Assembly: GCF_900129775.1 (NCBI RefSeq)
Contig: NZ_FQWV01000002.1
Location: forward strand, 467,145 to 531,144
Origin: Halobaculum gomorrense
GTDB lineage: Archaea; Halobacteriota; Halobacteria; Halobacteriales; Haloferacaceae
Reading direction: 5' to 3'
DNA: 64,000 nt
The notes below the pieces were generated by a model. The model saw only the letters and a program-made list of their open reading frames with translations, did not search any database and was not told the origin of the DNA. Shown here piece by piece: positions 17,083-24,681 of this stretch. Position 1 is the stretch's first letter, and each line of letters opens with the position of its first letter. The translations under genes and the position numbers were made by a program.

Positions 17083-17646
17083 ATGACCGTCGCCGAGGAG
17101 ACCCGCGCCGCCGTCCGCGAGCGACCGTTCCTGCACGACGCGCTCCGCGCCGGCGTCGTGAACTACGCGGCCGCCGCGGCGACGCTCGACATCGACGCCG
17201 ACCGCGACGCGGTGGCGACGGCGCTGCGGCGGTTCGCGGACGACCTCGCCGCCGGCGCGGGGGGAACGACCGACGGCGACGTCGTGGACGCCCGGGTCAC
17301 GATGGAGCGTGGGGTTGGTCGCGTCGACGGCGGGGGCGACGCCGGCAACGGGGCGGACGCAGCCGCCACCGACGGCGACGCCGTGGACCACGAGGCCCTG
17401 CTGTCGGTCGGCGACGCCGCGTTCGCCGTCGATGCCGGCGACGCGACGGCGGTCCTCGCCAGGGGGACCGTCGACGCGATCCACCTCGAGCGGGTCCTCG
17501 GACGGCTTCGGACCGCCGGTGTCCCCGTCGAGGCGGCCGGCGTGACGCCGTCGGCCCTGCTCGTCGTCGTGGGGCGCAGGGACGGGGCGACTGCCCTCCG
17601 CGTCGTCGAGACGGCCGTCGAGGGCGACGGCCCGCTCAACGCCTGA
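17083..17646 (+). CDS. Haloarchaeal DUF7523-like protein
   Basis: A 187-residue acidic protein. Residues 1-55 (AAVRERPFLHDALRAGVVNYAAAAATLDI) look like a helical, HTH-like start. The middle is a Gly/Asp/Ala-rich insertion, and residues 105-187 form an alternating strand/helix segment resembling an ACT-like regulatory fold (AFAVDAGDATAVLA, VPVEAAGVTPSALLVVV). I recall the family as DUF7523; function unknown. The ATG at 17083 is chosen over those at 16924 and 17056 because a CGTTAT box lies about 29 bases upstream and the sequence becomes protein-like there. Confidence 0.7.
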   Translation: MTVAEETRAAVRERPFLHDALRAGVVNYAAAAATLDIDADRDAVATALRRFADDLAAGAGGTTDGDVVDARVTMERGVGRVDGGGDAGNGADAAATDGDAVDHEALLSVGDAAFAVDAGDATAVLARGTVDAIHLERVLGRLRTAGVPVEAAGVTPSALLVVVGRRDGATALRVVETAVEGDGPLNA

Positions 17647-17664
17647 CCCGATCCGATCTTCGAC

Positions 17665-17674
17665 CGTTTAACAC
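17665..17674 (+). promoter_or_regulatory. TATA-like box of cysS
   Basis: CGTTTAACAC about 30 bases before the ATG at 17700; predicts a leaderless cysS transcript independent of the gene upstream. Confidence 0.5.
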
Positions 17675-17699
17675 GGAGGACCGCGTAGCGGCGCCCGAT

Positions 17700-19229
17700 A
17701 TGGGTCTGTCCGTGACCAACACCCTGACGGGCGAACGGGAGGCGTTCGAGCCGGCAAGCGACGACGAGGTCCTGCTGTACGTCTGTGGGCTGACGGTCTC
17801 GGACGACGCGCACCTCGGGCACGCCCGGCTGTGGTTCCACGCCGACGTGCTCCACCGGTGGCTCGACCACCTCGGCTACGACGTGCACCACGTCGAGAAC
17901 GTCACCGACGTGAACGAGAAGATCGCCGCGCGCGTCGGCGAGCGCGAGGAGTGGGACACCGAGGCCGACGTGGCCCGCCACTTCACCCGCGAGGTGATCG
18001 AGGACATGCGCGGGCTCAACCTCAAGCGCGCGGCGGTGTACCCCCGCGTCTCTGAGCACGTCCCCGAGATCGTCGCGCTCGTCGAGCGGCTGATCGAGTC
18101 GGGCCACGCCTACGAGGCCGACGGCTCGGTGTACTTCGACGTGACCAGCTTCGACGACTACGGCCACCTCTCGAACCAGCGCCCCGAGGAACTGGAGGCC
18201 AACGAGGGGGAAGACGAAGACGTGCTCGCCGAGAAGCGCCACCCGGCGGACTTCGCGCTGTGGAAGGCCGACGGGGTCGGCGCCGACGCCGTCCACGAGC
18301 ACCGCAAACACGAGCACGAGGGCGACCTCCCGACGGGCCAGACGTGGGAATCCCCGTGGGGAGAGGGCCGCCCCGGCTGGCACATCGAGTGCTCGGCGAT
18401 GTCGACGACGCACCTCGGCGACACCCTCGATGTCCACATGGGCGGGCGCGATCTGGTGTTCCCGCACCACGAGAACGAGGTCGCCCAGAGCGAGGCTGCG
18501 ACGGGCCACACGTTCGCGCGCTACTGGCTCCACAACGGCCTGCTGGAGACAAAAGACGACAAGATGTCCTCCAGCCTCGGCAACTTCTTCACCGTCTCGG
18601 ACGCGCTCGACGAGTTCGGGGTGAACGTCCTGCGCACGTTCTACCTCGGCGCGCAGTACCGCGGTGATCAGGTGTTCTCCGAGGACGCGATGCGCGAGGC
18701 CGAGGAGCGCTGGGAGCGCCTCGAACGCGGCTACGAGTCCGCCGTCGACGGCTGCGACTCCGTCGACGCCCGCGCGAAGGCGACCGACGACGACCTCCGC
18801 GGGGCGGTCGACGAGGCGCGCGAGACGTTCGTTGCGGCGATGAACGACGACCTGAACGTCCGCGAGGCGTTCGGCGCGCTGCTGGATCTGGCCGGTTCGG
18901 TACACCGGCACGTCGAGCGCGTCGACGACGGAGGCGACGGCGACGGTGACGCTGACGACACGGCGGCCGACGCCTACGACTACCGCGGCCTCCGCCGCGC
19001 GGTCGAGGCGTTCGAGGCGTTCGGCGGCGACGTGTTCGGGCTCGAACTCGGGGCCGAGGCCGGCGGCGACGTGGAGCTCGTCAGCGACCTCGCGGACCTG
19101 GTGCTCGACGTGCGCGAGGCCGAGCGCGAGGTGGGCAACTACGAGCGCGCCGACCGCCTCCGCGACGACTTGGAGGCGCTGGGGCTCACCGTCGAAGACG
19201 GCGACGACGGGCCGACGGTTCGCTTCTGA
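17700..19229 (+). CDS. cysS: Cysteinyl-tRNA synthetase
   Basis: A 509-residue class I aminoacyl-tRNA synthetase that charges tRNA-Cys. The HIGH-type motif is HLGH (residues 38-41) and the second signature KMSSS begins at residue 288. Zinc ligands of the family are visible: C29 in YVCGLTV, the cysteine of HIECSAM, and HHENE. The C-terminal anticodon-binding region contains an Asp/Gly-rich insertion (near residue 415, [12 protein letters not shown]) typical of halophilic proteins. Length is slightly above the bacterial norm because of such acidic insertions. It appears monocistronic. Confidence 0.97.
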   Translation: MGLSVTNTLTGEREAFEPASDDEVLLYVCGLTVSDDAHLGHARLWFHADVLHRWLDHLGYDVHHVENVTDVNEKIAARVGEREEWDTEADVARHFTREVIEDMRGLNLKRAAVYPRVSEHVPEIVALVERLIESGHAYEADGSVYFDVTSFDDYGHLSNQRPEELEANEGEDEDVLAEKRHPADFALWKADGVGADAVHEHRKHEHEGDLPTGQTWESPWGEGRPGWHIECSAMSTTHLGDTLDVHMGGRDLVFPHHENEVAQSEAATGHTFARYWLHNGLLETKDDKMSSSLGNFFTVSDALDEFGVNVLRTFYLGAQYRGDQVFSEDAMREAEERWERLERGYESAVDGCDSVDARAKATDDDLRGAVDEARETFVAAMNDDLNVREAFGALLDLAGSVHRHVERVDDGGDGDGDADDTAADAYDYRGLRRAVEAFEAFGGDVFGLELGAEAGGDVELVSDLADLVLDVREAEREVGNYERADRLRDDLEALGLTVEDGDDGPTVRF

Positions 19230-19234
19230 TCGGC

Positions 19235-19280
19235 CGCGGGTCGGTCACTCATCGCCCCGTCGCTCGCGGGTCGGTCACTC
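19235..19280. repeat. 16-bp direct repeat at the end of the tandem stress-protein gene
   Basis: CGCGGGTCGGTCACTC occurs at 19235-19250 and again at 19265-19280, thirty bases apart. The second copy overlaps the stop codon of the universal stress protein gene. A small duplication of the gene's 3' end is the simplest explanation. Confidence 0.6.
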
Positions 19281-20234
19281 GGGCGACTCGCCGTCAGCGC
19301 CCGCCTCCGCGTCGACCGATCCCTCGGCGTTCTCGAACGTCTCGGCGGACGCCGGCACGACGAGTACGGGGCGGTCCGCGGCCCGGAGGATCCGCTCGGC
19401 GACGGATCCGAGCACGACCCGGCGGACGCCCGTTCGGCCGTGGGTTCCGACGACGACGAGGTCCGCGTCGGCGTCTCGGGCGTACCCGCAGACCGCCCGG
19501 CTCGGCTCGCCCGCGATCATCTCGGCGTCGGCGTCGAGGCCGGCGTCCTCGGCGCGCTCCAGCACTCGATCGACCGCGTCGCCCGCTCGCTCGCTCAGCG
19601 CCCGCTTGACCGACTCGATCGTCTCGTTCGTGAGCACGCCGCCGCCGACGTTCGCGAGCGTCCGCGCCTCGTCGATCGCGCTGACGGCGGTGAGGCGCGC
19701 GCCCAGCGTCGCCGCGAGGTCGACGCCGATCCGCTCTGCCGGGACGACGGCGTCGCTGCCGTCGGTCGCGACCACGAGCCGGCTCTCGGACCCCCACTCG
19801 CGGCGCTCGCCGTCGCCGTGGACCACGAGCACCGGCACGTCCGCGGTGCGGACGATCGCCTCGGCGACCGACCCGAGGAGCACCCGCCGTGCGCCGCCCC
19901 GCCCGTGCGTGCCGACGACGACCACGTCCGCCCCGACCTCGTCGACGCACGCGAGCAGTTCGTCGGCCGGCACGCCCTCCCGGAGGGTCGCGACGGCGTC
20001 GACGCCGGCTTCCTCGGCCCGCGACGCGATCGATTTGACGCGTTCCTCCGCCTCCTCCCGGTGGTCCCTGAGGTCGGTGAGCTTCTGTCCGGTGGGGAAG
20101 GGGTTCACCACCGTGCAGGCGTGCAGCCTCGCGCCGGTGCCGGCGGCGAGCCCGATCGCCGCCTCGACGGCCGCGGCGGCCGGGTCGCTCCCGTCGGTGG
20201 CGACGACGATGTCCGAGAGTCGAGTGTCGTCCAT
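19275..20234 (-). CDS. Tandem-domain universal stress protein (UspA family)
   Basis: A 319-residue cytosolic protein built of two UspA domains. Each starts with a strand and DGSD loop (VVATDGSDPAAAA near residue 10, VVATDGSDAVVPA near residue 155). Each ends with the ATP-binding VVVGTHGRGG...LGSVAE or VVVGTHGRTG...LGSVAERIL motif. The G-2-x-G-9-x-G(S/T) pattern implies ATP binding in both halves. Such proteins support stress survival by unknown mechanisms. A short disordered acidic tail follows. The ATG at 20234 is preceded by a minus-strand box (GGTTTTATTC, 20257-20266). Confidence 0.92.
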   Translation of the reverse strand: MDDTRLSDIVVATDGSDPAAAAVEAAIGLAAGTGARLHACTVVNPFPTGQKLTDLRDHREEAEERVKSIASRAEEAGVDAVATLREGVPADELLACVDEVGADVVVVGTHGRGGARRVLLGSVAEAIVRTADVPVLVVHGDGERREWGSESRLVVATDGSDAVVPAERIGVDLAATLGARLTAVSAIDEARTLANVGGGVLTNETIESVKRALSERAGDAVDRVLERAEDAGLDADAEMIAGEPSRAVCGYARDADADLVVVGTHGRTGVRRVVLGSVAERILRAADRPVLVVPASAETFENAEGSVDAEAGADGESPE

Positions 20235-20309
20235 ACCCGAGTCTTGTCGCGATCGAAGAATAAAACCGCCGCCCGGGTTCGGGGGGGTTGGGCGGACCCC
20301 CGACTTCGC

Positions 20310-20597
20310 TCACTCCGTCGTGAACAGGGCAGTGTCCTCGGGGATCGCGAACAGTCCCATGCGGACGCCGCAGTCGAGCCACCCGTAGCCGTAGGAGTAC
20401 GACGCCAGCGCGTTCACGGGATCGTCGGCCTCGCGGAAGTGCCGTCCGTCCTCGAGGTAGGAGACGGCCATCTCCTCGCACTCTTCGGCCATCCCGTACA
20501 GCGGCGTCCCCTCGGGGACGCACACTTCCGCCTCCTCCAGGGCGGACGCGAGCATCTCCCCGTAGCGGGTCGTCTTCTCGTCGAGATCGGCGGGCAT
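20310..20597 (-). CDS. DUF357-domain protein
   Basis: A 95-residue, mainly helical protein. The core matches DUF357: a first helix (KTTRYGEMLASALEEAEV), a second (MAEECEEMAVSYLEDGRHFREADDPVNALASYSYGYGWLDCGVRMG) with the typical YGYGWLDCGVR block, and a short tail. DUF357 proteins are archaeal, small and of unknown biochemical function; some are found near RNA-processing genes. The ATG at 20597 is used; an in-frame GTG at 20645 is the alternative. It shares a divergent regulatory region, containing an inverted repeat, with trxB. Confidence 0.82.
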   Translation of the reverse strand: MPADLDEKTTRYGEMLASALEEAEVCVPEGTPLYGMAEECEEMAVSYLEDGRHFREADDPVNALASYSYGYGWLDCGVRMGLFAIPEDTALFTTE

Positions 20598-20658
20598 GCG
20601 TGCGTCTGCGTGGCCGCCGCCCGTGAGGGTGTCGTTGTTCCTCACCCGCCGCTGATTC

Positions 20659-20681
20659 GTATTGTCTATTGTTTGCAATAC
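20659..20681. promoter_or_regulatory. Inverted repeat between DUF357 gene and trxB
   Basis: GTATTG-N11-CAATAC is a perfect 6-bp inverted repeat in the divergent intergenic region. It lies about 30 bases upstream of the trxB TATA-like box (CCTACATA, 20713-20720) and over the AT-rich promoter region of the DUF357 gene. The arrangement suggests a dimeric regulator acting on one or both genes. Confidence 0.45.
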
Positions 20682-20745
20682 TGTCGTTCGCAGTCCGAGC
20701 ACGACAGCACAACCTACATACCCCGTTCGACCCTACCCGAAGCTA

Positions 20746-21804
20746 ATGACAGACACCTCCGATATCGTCGAGCACCGCCCGCTGATCATCGCCGGGACCG
20801 GCGCGGCCGGGCTTACGGCGGCCATCTACGCGGCCCGCTCCAACAACGAGCCGCTCGTGTTCGAGGGCGACGAGCCCGGCGGACAGCTCACCCTCACCTC
20901 CGAGGTCGAGAACTTCCCGGGCTTTCCCGAGGGAATCAACGGCGCGGAGTTCATCAACAACGCCAAACAGCAGGCGACGCGCTTCGGCGCCGACGTGCAA
21001 AACGGCGTCGTCGAGCGCGTGGACGATTCCGAGCGCCCGTTCCGCGTCGAGCTCTCCAACGGCGACGTGTACACCGCCGACGCCGTCATCGCCGCCTCCG
21101 GCGCGTCCGCGCGGACGCTCGGCATCCCCGGGGAAGACGAGCTGATGGGCTTCGGGCTGTCGACGTGTGCGACGTGTGACGGCGCGTTTTTCCGCGGCGA
21201 GGATATGCTCGTCGTCGGCGGCGGCGACGCCGCGATGGAGGAGGCGAGCTTCCTGACGAAGTTCGCCGACACGGTGTACATCGCCCACCGCCGCGAGGAG
21301 TTCCGCGCGGAGGACTACTGGATCGACCGCGTGATGGACCACGTCGACGAGGGGAACATCGAGATCATGCGAAACACCGAGGTGACCGAGCTCCACGGGA
21401 CGGCCGAGGCGGGCGTCGAGTCGGTCACCCTCGTGCGCAACCCGGAGGGACACCCGACCGACAAGCTCGACGATCCCGACACCGAGGAGTGGGAGTTCGA
21501 GGTCGGCGCGGTGTTCTACGCCATCGGCCACACGCCCAACACCGGCTACCTCGCCGACACGGGCGTTGAACTCGACGACGACGGCTACCTGCAGACCGTC
21601 GGCGGCACCGGCGGCGGCCAGACCGAAACCGGGGTGCCCGGGCTGTTCGGCGCCGGCGACGTGGTCGACTACCACTACCAGCAGGCCGTGACGGCCGCCG
21701 GGATGGGGAGCAAAGCGGCCATTGACGCCGACGACTACCTGGAGGACCTGAAGCGGGAGGCGGCGGCTCAGGCCGAGGAGGAGCCCGCGGCCGCAGACGA
21801 CTAG
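20746..21804 (+). CDS. trxB: Thioredoxin reductase
   Basis: A 352-residue FAD/NAD(P)H flavoprotein of the low-molecular-weight thioredoxin reductase type. The FAD-binding GTGAAG lies at residues 17-22, the redox-active CATC at 141-144, the NAD(P) loop VVGGGDAAMEEA follows, and the C-terminal FAD motif is GLFGAGDVVDYHYQQAVTAAGMG. It regenerates reduced thioredoxin (or a related redoxin) in the cytoplasm. The last 25 residues are an acidic, Ala-rich halophilic tail. The ATG at 20746 matches family N-termini and sits 29 bases after a TATA-like box; the frame upstream is not protein-like. Confidence 0.95.
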   Translation: MTDTSDIVEHRPLIIAGTGAAGLTAAIYAARSNNEPLVFEGDEPGGQLTLTSEVENFPGFPEGINGAEFINNAKQQATRFGADVQNGVVERVDDSERPFRVELSNGDVYTADAVIAASGASARTLGIPGEDELMGFGLSTCATCDGAFFRGEDMLVVGGGDAAMEEASFLTKFADTVYIAHRREEFRAEDYWIDRVMDHVDEGNIEIMRNTEVTELHGTAEAGVESVTLVRNPEGHPTDKLDDPDTEEWEFEVGAVFYAIGHTPNTGYLADTGVELDDDGYLQTVGGTGGGQTETGVPGLFGAGDVVDYHYQQAVTAAGMGSKAAIDADDYLEDLKREAAAQAEEEPAAADD

Positions 21805-21840
21805 AAACCTCTTTTCACCTCGGGTTTCCTCGCGGCCAGC

Positions 21841-22032
21841 TTCGCCGACCGCTGCGGGAACCGCTCGGCGAAAACTCGTTCATGCTGTCGAATTCGACGA
21901 ATTCGACCGCTAATCAGACGCCGACGCCCGTCTGATGATGTCGTCAGAATGCGGAGCGTTCTGACTACTAACCAGAATCGCTCCGTGATTCTGGTGATGC
22001 CAAAGCCACTCGCTCGCCAGCCTTCGGCTGGC
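21841..22032. repeat. Block of stacked inverted repeats (hairpins) downstream of trxB
   Basis: Five perfect stems occur in 190 bases. They are TTCGCCGA/TCGGCGAA (21841-21872), ATCAGACG/CGTCTGAT (21913-21936), GTCAGAA/TTCTGAC (21943-21965), ACCAGAATC/GATTCTGGT (21971-21995) and GCCAGCC/GGCTGGC (22016-22032). A palindrome GTCGAATTCGAC (21887-21898), within two tandem copies of GAATTCGAC, also lies here. The third and fourth hairpins are near inverted copies of each other: CGGAGCG in the third (21952-21958) is complementary to CGCTCCG in the fourth (21979-21985). The first stem may help end trxB transcription; the rest looks like a palindromic intergenic element. Confidence 0.7.
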
Positions 22033-22085
22033 TCGCTCGCGGTATAATAACCTCCCCGACCGTGACGCAGTACCAGACCCACGGA

Positions 22086-22092
22086 CCTTTAT
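22086..22092 (+). promoter_or_regulatory. TATA-like box
   Basis: The CCTTTAT stretch is centred 27 bases before the ATG at 22116. A second AT-rich box (GGTATAATAACC near 22041-22052) just after the hairpin block could give a longer transcript. Confidence 0.4.
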
Positions 22093-22115
22093 GTCCGGTA
22101 ACCATCCGGAGAGCC

Positions 22116-22400
22116 ATGGTTGGAACTGAAACCTACACGATCACCGGTCCGGACGGAGACAGCGACGAGGTCGACCTCCCCGAGGGGCTCGTCGACATGC
22201 TCGCCGAGCAGGGCGAAAATCCCAGCGAGGTCATCAGCGACGTGGTCCTCCAGGCGTTCGCCCAGCAGGCACACGCCATCGCCCACCACAGCGAGGGCGA
22301 GGCACCCCAGGACGTGCTCGACATCAACGAGAAGGCGGAGGAGCTGTTCGAGGAGCGCTTCGGCCAGAGCCTCTCGGATGCGATGGGCCACTCCCACTGA
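22116..22400 (+). CDS. Small haloarchaeal DUF7545-like protein
   Basis: A 94-residue acidic cytosolic protein. It opens with beta strands (VGTETYTITGPDGDSDEVDLPEGL), then a helical stretch with EVISDVVLQAFAQQAHAIAHHSEGE and a C-terminal helix ending in a His-rich tail. The strand-helix-helix pattern is compatible with a ribbon-helix-helix-like or dimerisation fold, but I see no firm motif. I recall the family as DUF7545, function unknown. It follows the hairpin block and has its own TATA-like box. Confidence 0.72.
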   Translation: MVGTETYTITGPDGDSDEVDLPEGLVDMLAEQGENPSEVISDVVLQAFAQQAHAIAHHSEGEAPQDVLDINEKAEELFEERFGQSLSDAMGHSH

Positions 22401-22434
22401 GCCGCTGATCCGGCCGCGGCCGACGTTCTTCCCG

Positions 22435-23247
22435 CTACACCGACGTGACCGACAGCAGCGGCACCATCGCCGCGACCCCGACGATGACGCCGGCGACGAG
22501 CTCGCGCTTCCCGTCGCCCGCGAGCCCATCGCCCAGCTCCAGCGCCTCCGGGATGAACTCCGTGAGCACGAGGTACACCATCGCCCCCGCGGCGAAGCCG
22601 AAGCCGATCGGAAGGAACCGCCGAGCCAGCGTGACGAAGTAGAAGGCGATCACCGCGCCGACCGGCTGCGGAAGGCTGGAGAACACCGCCCACCACACCA
22701 TCTTCGGCGGCGACACGTCCATCGACCGAAGGGGGATCGACACCGCCACCCCCTCTGGGACGTTGTGGACCGAGATGGCGACTGTCATGAACACCGCCAG
22801 CAGCGGCACCGCAGTGCCGAACAGCACGACTCCGCCGGGCGTGTCGAACCCCAACTCCGCGAAGGAGACGCCGACGGCGACGCCCTCGGGGAAGCTGTGG
22901 ACCGTGAGCACGCCGAGGATGAGCAGGAGCTTCCGGTAGTCGGCCTGCTCGTACTGCTTCGGGTGCACCTCTGCGCCCTCGATGACCTCGTGGGCGACGA
23001 CGACGAGCAGGACACCCGCCAGCGCGCCGACGCCCAACTCCACGGGGCCGCCGTACGCGAGCCCCTCGCTCACCAGCCCGAACAGCGACGCGCCGAGCAT
23101 GATCCCCGAGGCGAGCCCCCACAGGACCACGTTCCAGCGGTCGCCGATGTCGTCGACGAGCAAAAAGGGGATCGTGCCCAGCCCGGTCGCGAGGGCGGTT
23201 ACTACCCCCGCGACGAAGACGAACACGTACGCGCCGGCGTCGACCAT
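22435..23247 (-). CDS. ZIP-family divalent metal transporter
   Basis: A 270-residue membrane protein with eight predicted TM helices. The metal-binding signatures of TM4 and TM5 are clear: HSFPEGVAVG (about residue 116) and HNVPEGVAVSIP (about residue 161). An earlier HEVIEG segment also supplies His/Glu. ZIP proteins bring Zn2+, Fe2+ or Mn2+ into the cytoplasm; the metal cannot be told from sequence. The short intracellular loop has a single histidine rather than the long His-rich loop of many ZIPs. It is convergent with the small DUF7545-like gene and has a minus-strand AT-rich box near 23268-23275. Confidence 0.9.
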   Translation of the reverse strand: MVDAGAYVFVFVAGVVTALATGLGTIPFLLVDDIGDRWNVVLWGLASGIMLGASLFGLVSEGLAYGGPVELGVGALAGVLLVVVAHEVIEGAEVHPKQYEQADYRKLLLILGVLTVHSFPEGVAVGVSFAELGFDTPGGVVLFGTAVPLLAVFMTVAISVHNVPEGVAVSIPLRSMDVSPPKMVWWAVFSSLPQPVGAVIAFYFVTLARRFLPIGFGFAAGAMVYLVLTEFIPEALELGDGLAGDGKRELVAGVIVGVAAMVPLLSVTSV

Positions 23248-23400
23248 ATCAGAGCTACCCGACCCGCGGAGTTAAGTTTCACGTCACTGACTATTTTCGG
23301 CCGACCGAAACCGACGGGACAGACGATCCCGAACACGTGCGGGAGATCGTCGGAGCCGTCAGTCGCGCGATCCTGCTCAGAAATCAGTCACTTCCCGGGG

Positions 23401-24603
23401 CTACGCCGTCTTCCAGTCGCGGTCGGTTCGGTTCAGACGCACGCAGCCGTCGTCGGTGACGACGACGAGGTCCTCGATCCGGACGCCGAACTCACCGGAC
23501 AGGTAGATTCCGGGCTCGACGCTGAACACCATGCCCGGCTCCAGTTCTCGCTCGCCGCCCGAGCCGACGAACGGCTCCTCGTGCACGTCGAGACCGACGC
23601 CGTGGCCCGTCCGGTGGACGAACTCGTCGCCGTAGCCGGCCTCCTCGATGACCTCGCGGGCGGCGGCGTCGACCTCCTCTGTCGTGACGCCCGGCTCGCC
23701 CGCCTCGACGGCGGCCTCCTGCGCCTCGCGGACGACGCGGTGGACCTCGCGGAAGCCCTCGGACGGCTCGTCGTCGCCGAACACGAGCGTTCGGGTCTGA
23801 TCTGAGGGATAGCCGTCGACGCGCGTGCCGAAGTCGAGGACGACGGGGTCGCCCGCCCCGATCACGCGGTCGCCGTGGGCGTGGTGGGGCATCGCGCCGT
23901 TCGGTCCGGAGCCGACGATGGTCTCGAAGGAGACGCCGGTGCCGCCGTGGGCCTCCAAGCGGTCCTCGATGCGGTGCGCGAGGTCGGTCTCCGTCATCCC
24001 GACGACCTCCTCGCCCCATTCGCGCAGGTCGCGGATCACCGCGTCGGCGGCCTCGCCCGCGCGGCGGAGGGCAGCGACCTCGGCGTCGTCCTTGGTCACG
24101 CGCAGGTCCCCGAGCACGTCGCCCGCGAGCCCGAACGTCGCGTCCGGGAGCACCTCGCGGAGGTCCTGCGTGAACCGGGCGTGCATGGTGTCGTCGACGA
24201 GGACGCGGGGCGAACCGCCGTGGCTGTCGTCGCCGTCGTCGTCGCGGCGGGTCAAGCCGAGGCCGTCCGCGACCGCCGCCAGCGCGGCGACGGGATCTTC
24301 GCCGTCGGCCCACGTGCGCACGTCGTTGACGGCGGCCTCGGCGCGCACCTGTTCGCCGGACAGTTCGGGGACGAGGAACACGGGGTCGCGATCGGGGGTG
24401 ACGAACAGCAGGAAGTGGCGCTCGCTGGGGTGCTCGCTGTAGCCCGTGAGGTAGCGGAGGTTCGTGCTCGGGAACAAGACGAGCGCGTCGGCGTCGGCGG
24501 CGAGGCGGTCCCGGGCGGCGTCGAGTCGGCGGGCGTACGGGTCGTTGGAGGCGGACGAGGCGTCGGGGGCGGACGAGGCGTCGGAGGCGTCGGAACCGTT
24601 CAT
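23401..24603 (-). CDS. M24-family metallopeptidase (Xaa-Pro aminopeptidase-like)
   Basis: A 400-residue cytosolic peptidase of the creatinase/prolidase fold. The N-terminal non-catalytic domain contains the LRYLTGYSEHPSER motif common to Xaa-Pro peptidases. The metal ligands are in place: the two aspartates of VVLDFGTRVDGYPSDQTRT, the histidine of HRTGHGVGLDVHE, and the glutamates of EPGMVFSVEPGIYL and near GVRIEDLVVVT. Two metal ions activate water to cut X-Pro bonds. The N-terminus has a 20-residue Ser/Asp/Ala-rich leader that may not be translated if a later start is used. It is downstream of the permease gene with a 78-base gap. Confidence 0.9.
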   Translation of the reverse strand: MNGSDASDASSAPDASSASNDPYARRLDAARDRLAADADALVLFPSTNLRYLTGYSEHPSERHFLLFVTPDRDPVFLVPELSGEQVRAEAAVNDVRTWADGEDPVAALAAVADGLGLTRRDDDGDDSHGGSPRVLVDDTMHARFTQDLREVLPDATFGLAGDVLGDLRVTKDDAEVAALRRAGEAADAVIRDLREWGEEVVGMTETDLAHRIEDRLEAHGGTGVSFETIVGSGPNGAMPHHAHGDRVIGAGDPVVLDFGTRVDGYPSDQTRTLVFGDDEPSEGFREVHRVVREAQEAAVEAGEPGVTTEEVDAAAREVIEEAGYGDEFVHRTGHGVGLDVHEEPFVGSGGERELEPGMVFSVEPGIYLSGEFGVRIEDLVVVTDDGCVRLNRTDRDWKTA

Positions 24604-24681
24604 GCGCGACGGTTCCGTCGCCGCCGAATTGAACGCGTCGGAAAGGTCGCCTGCGGTCCGGGCTCGGAGCCGGTCGCCGAC

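Noticed and set aside
21801..22082. 93-codon open frame on the minus strand through the hairpin block
   Set aside because: It spans several palindromes, has Arg-rich composition and overlaps the end of trxB; the openness is better explained by the repeated palindromic DNA.
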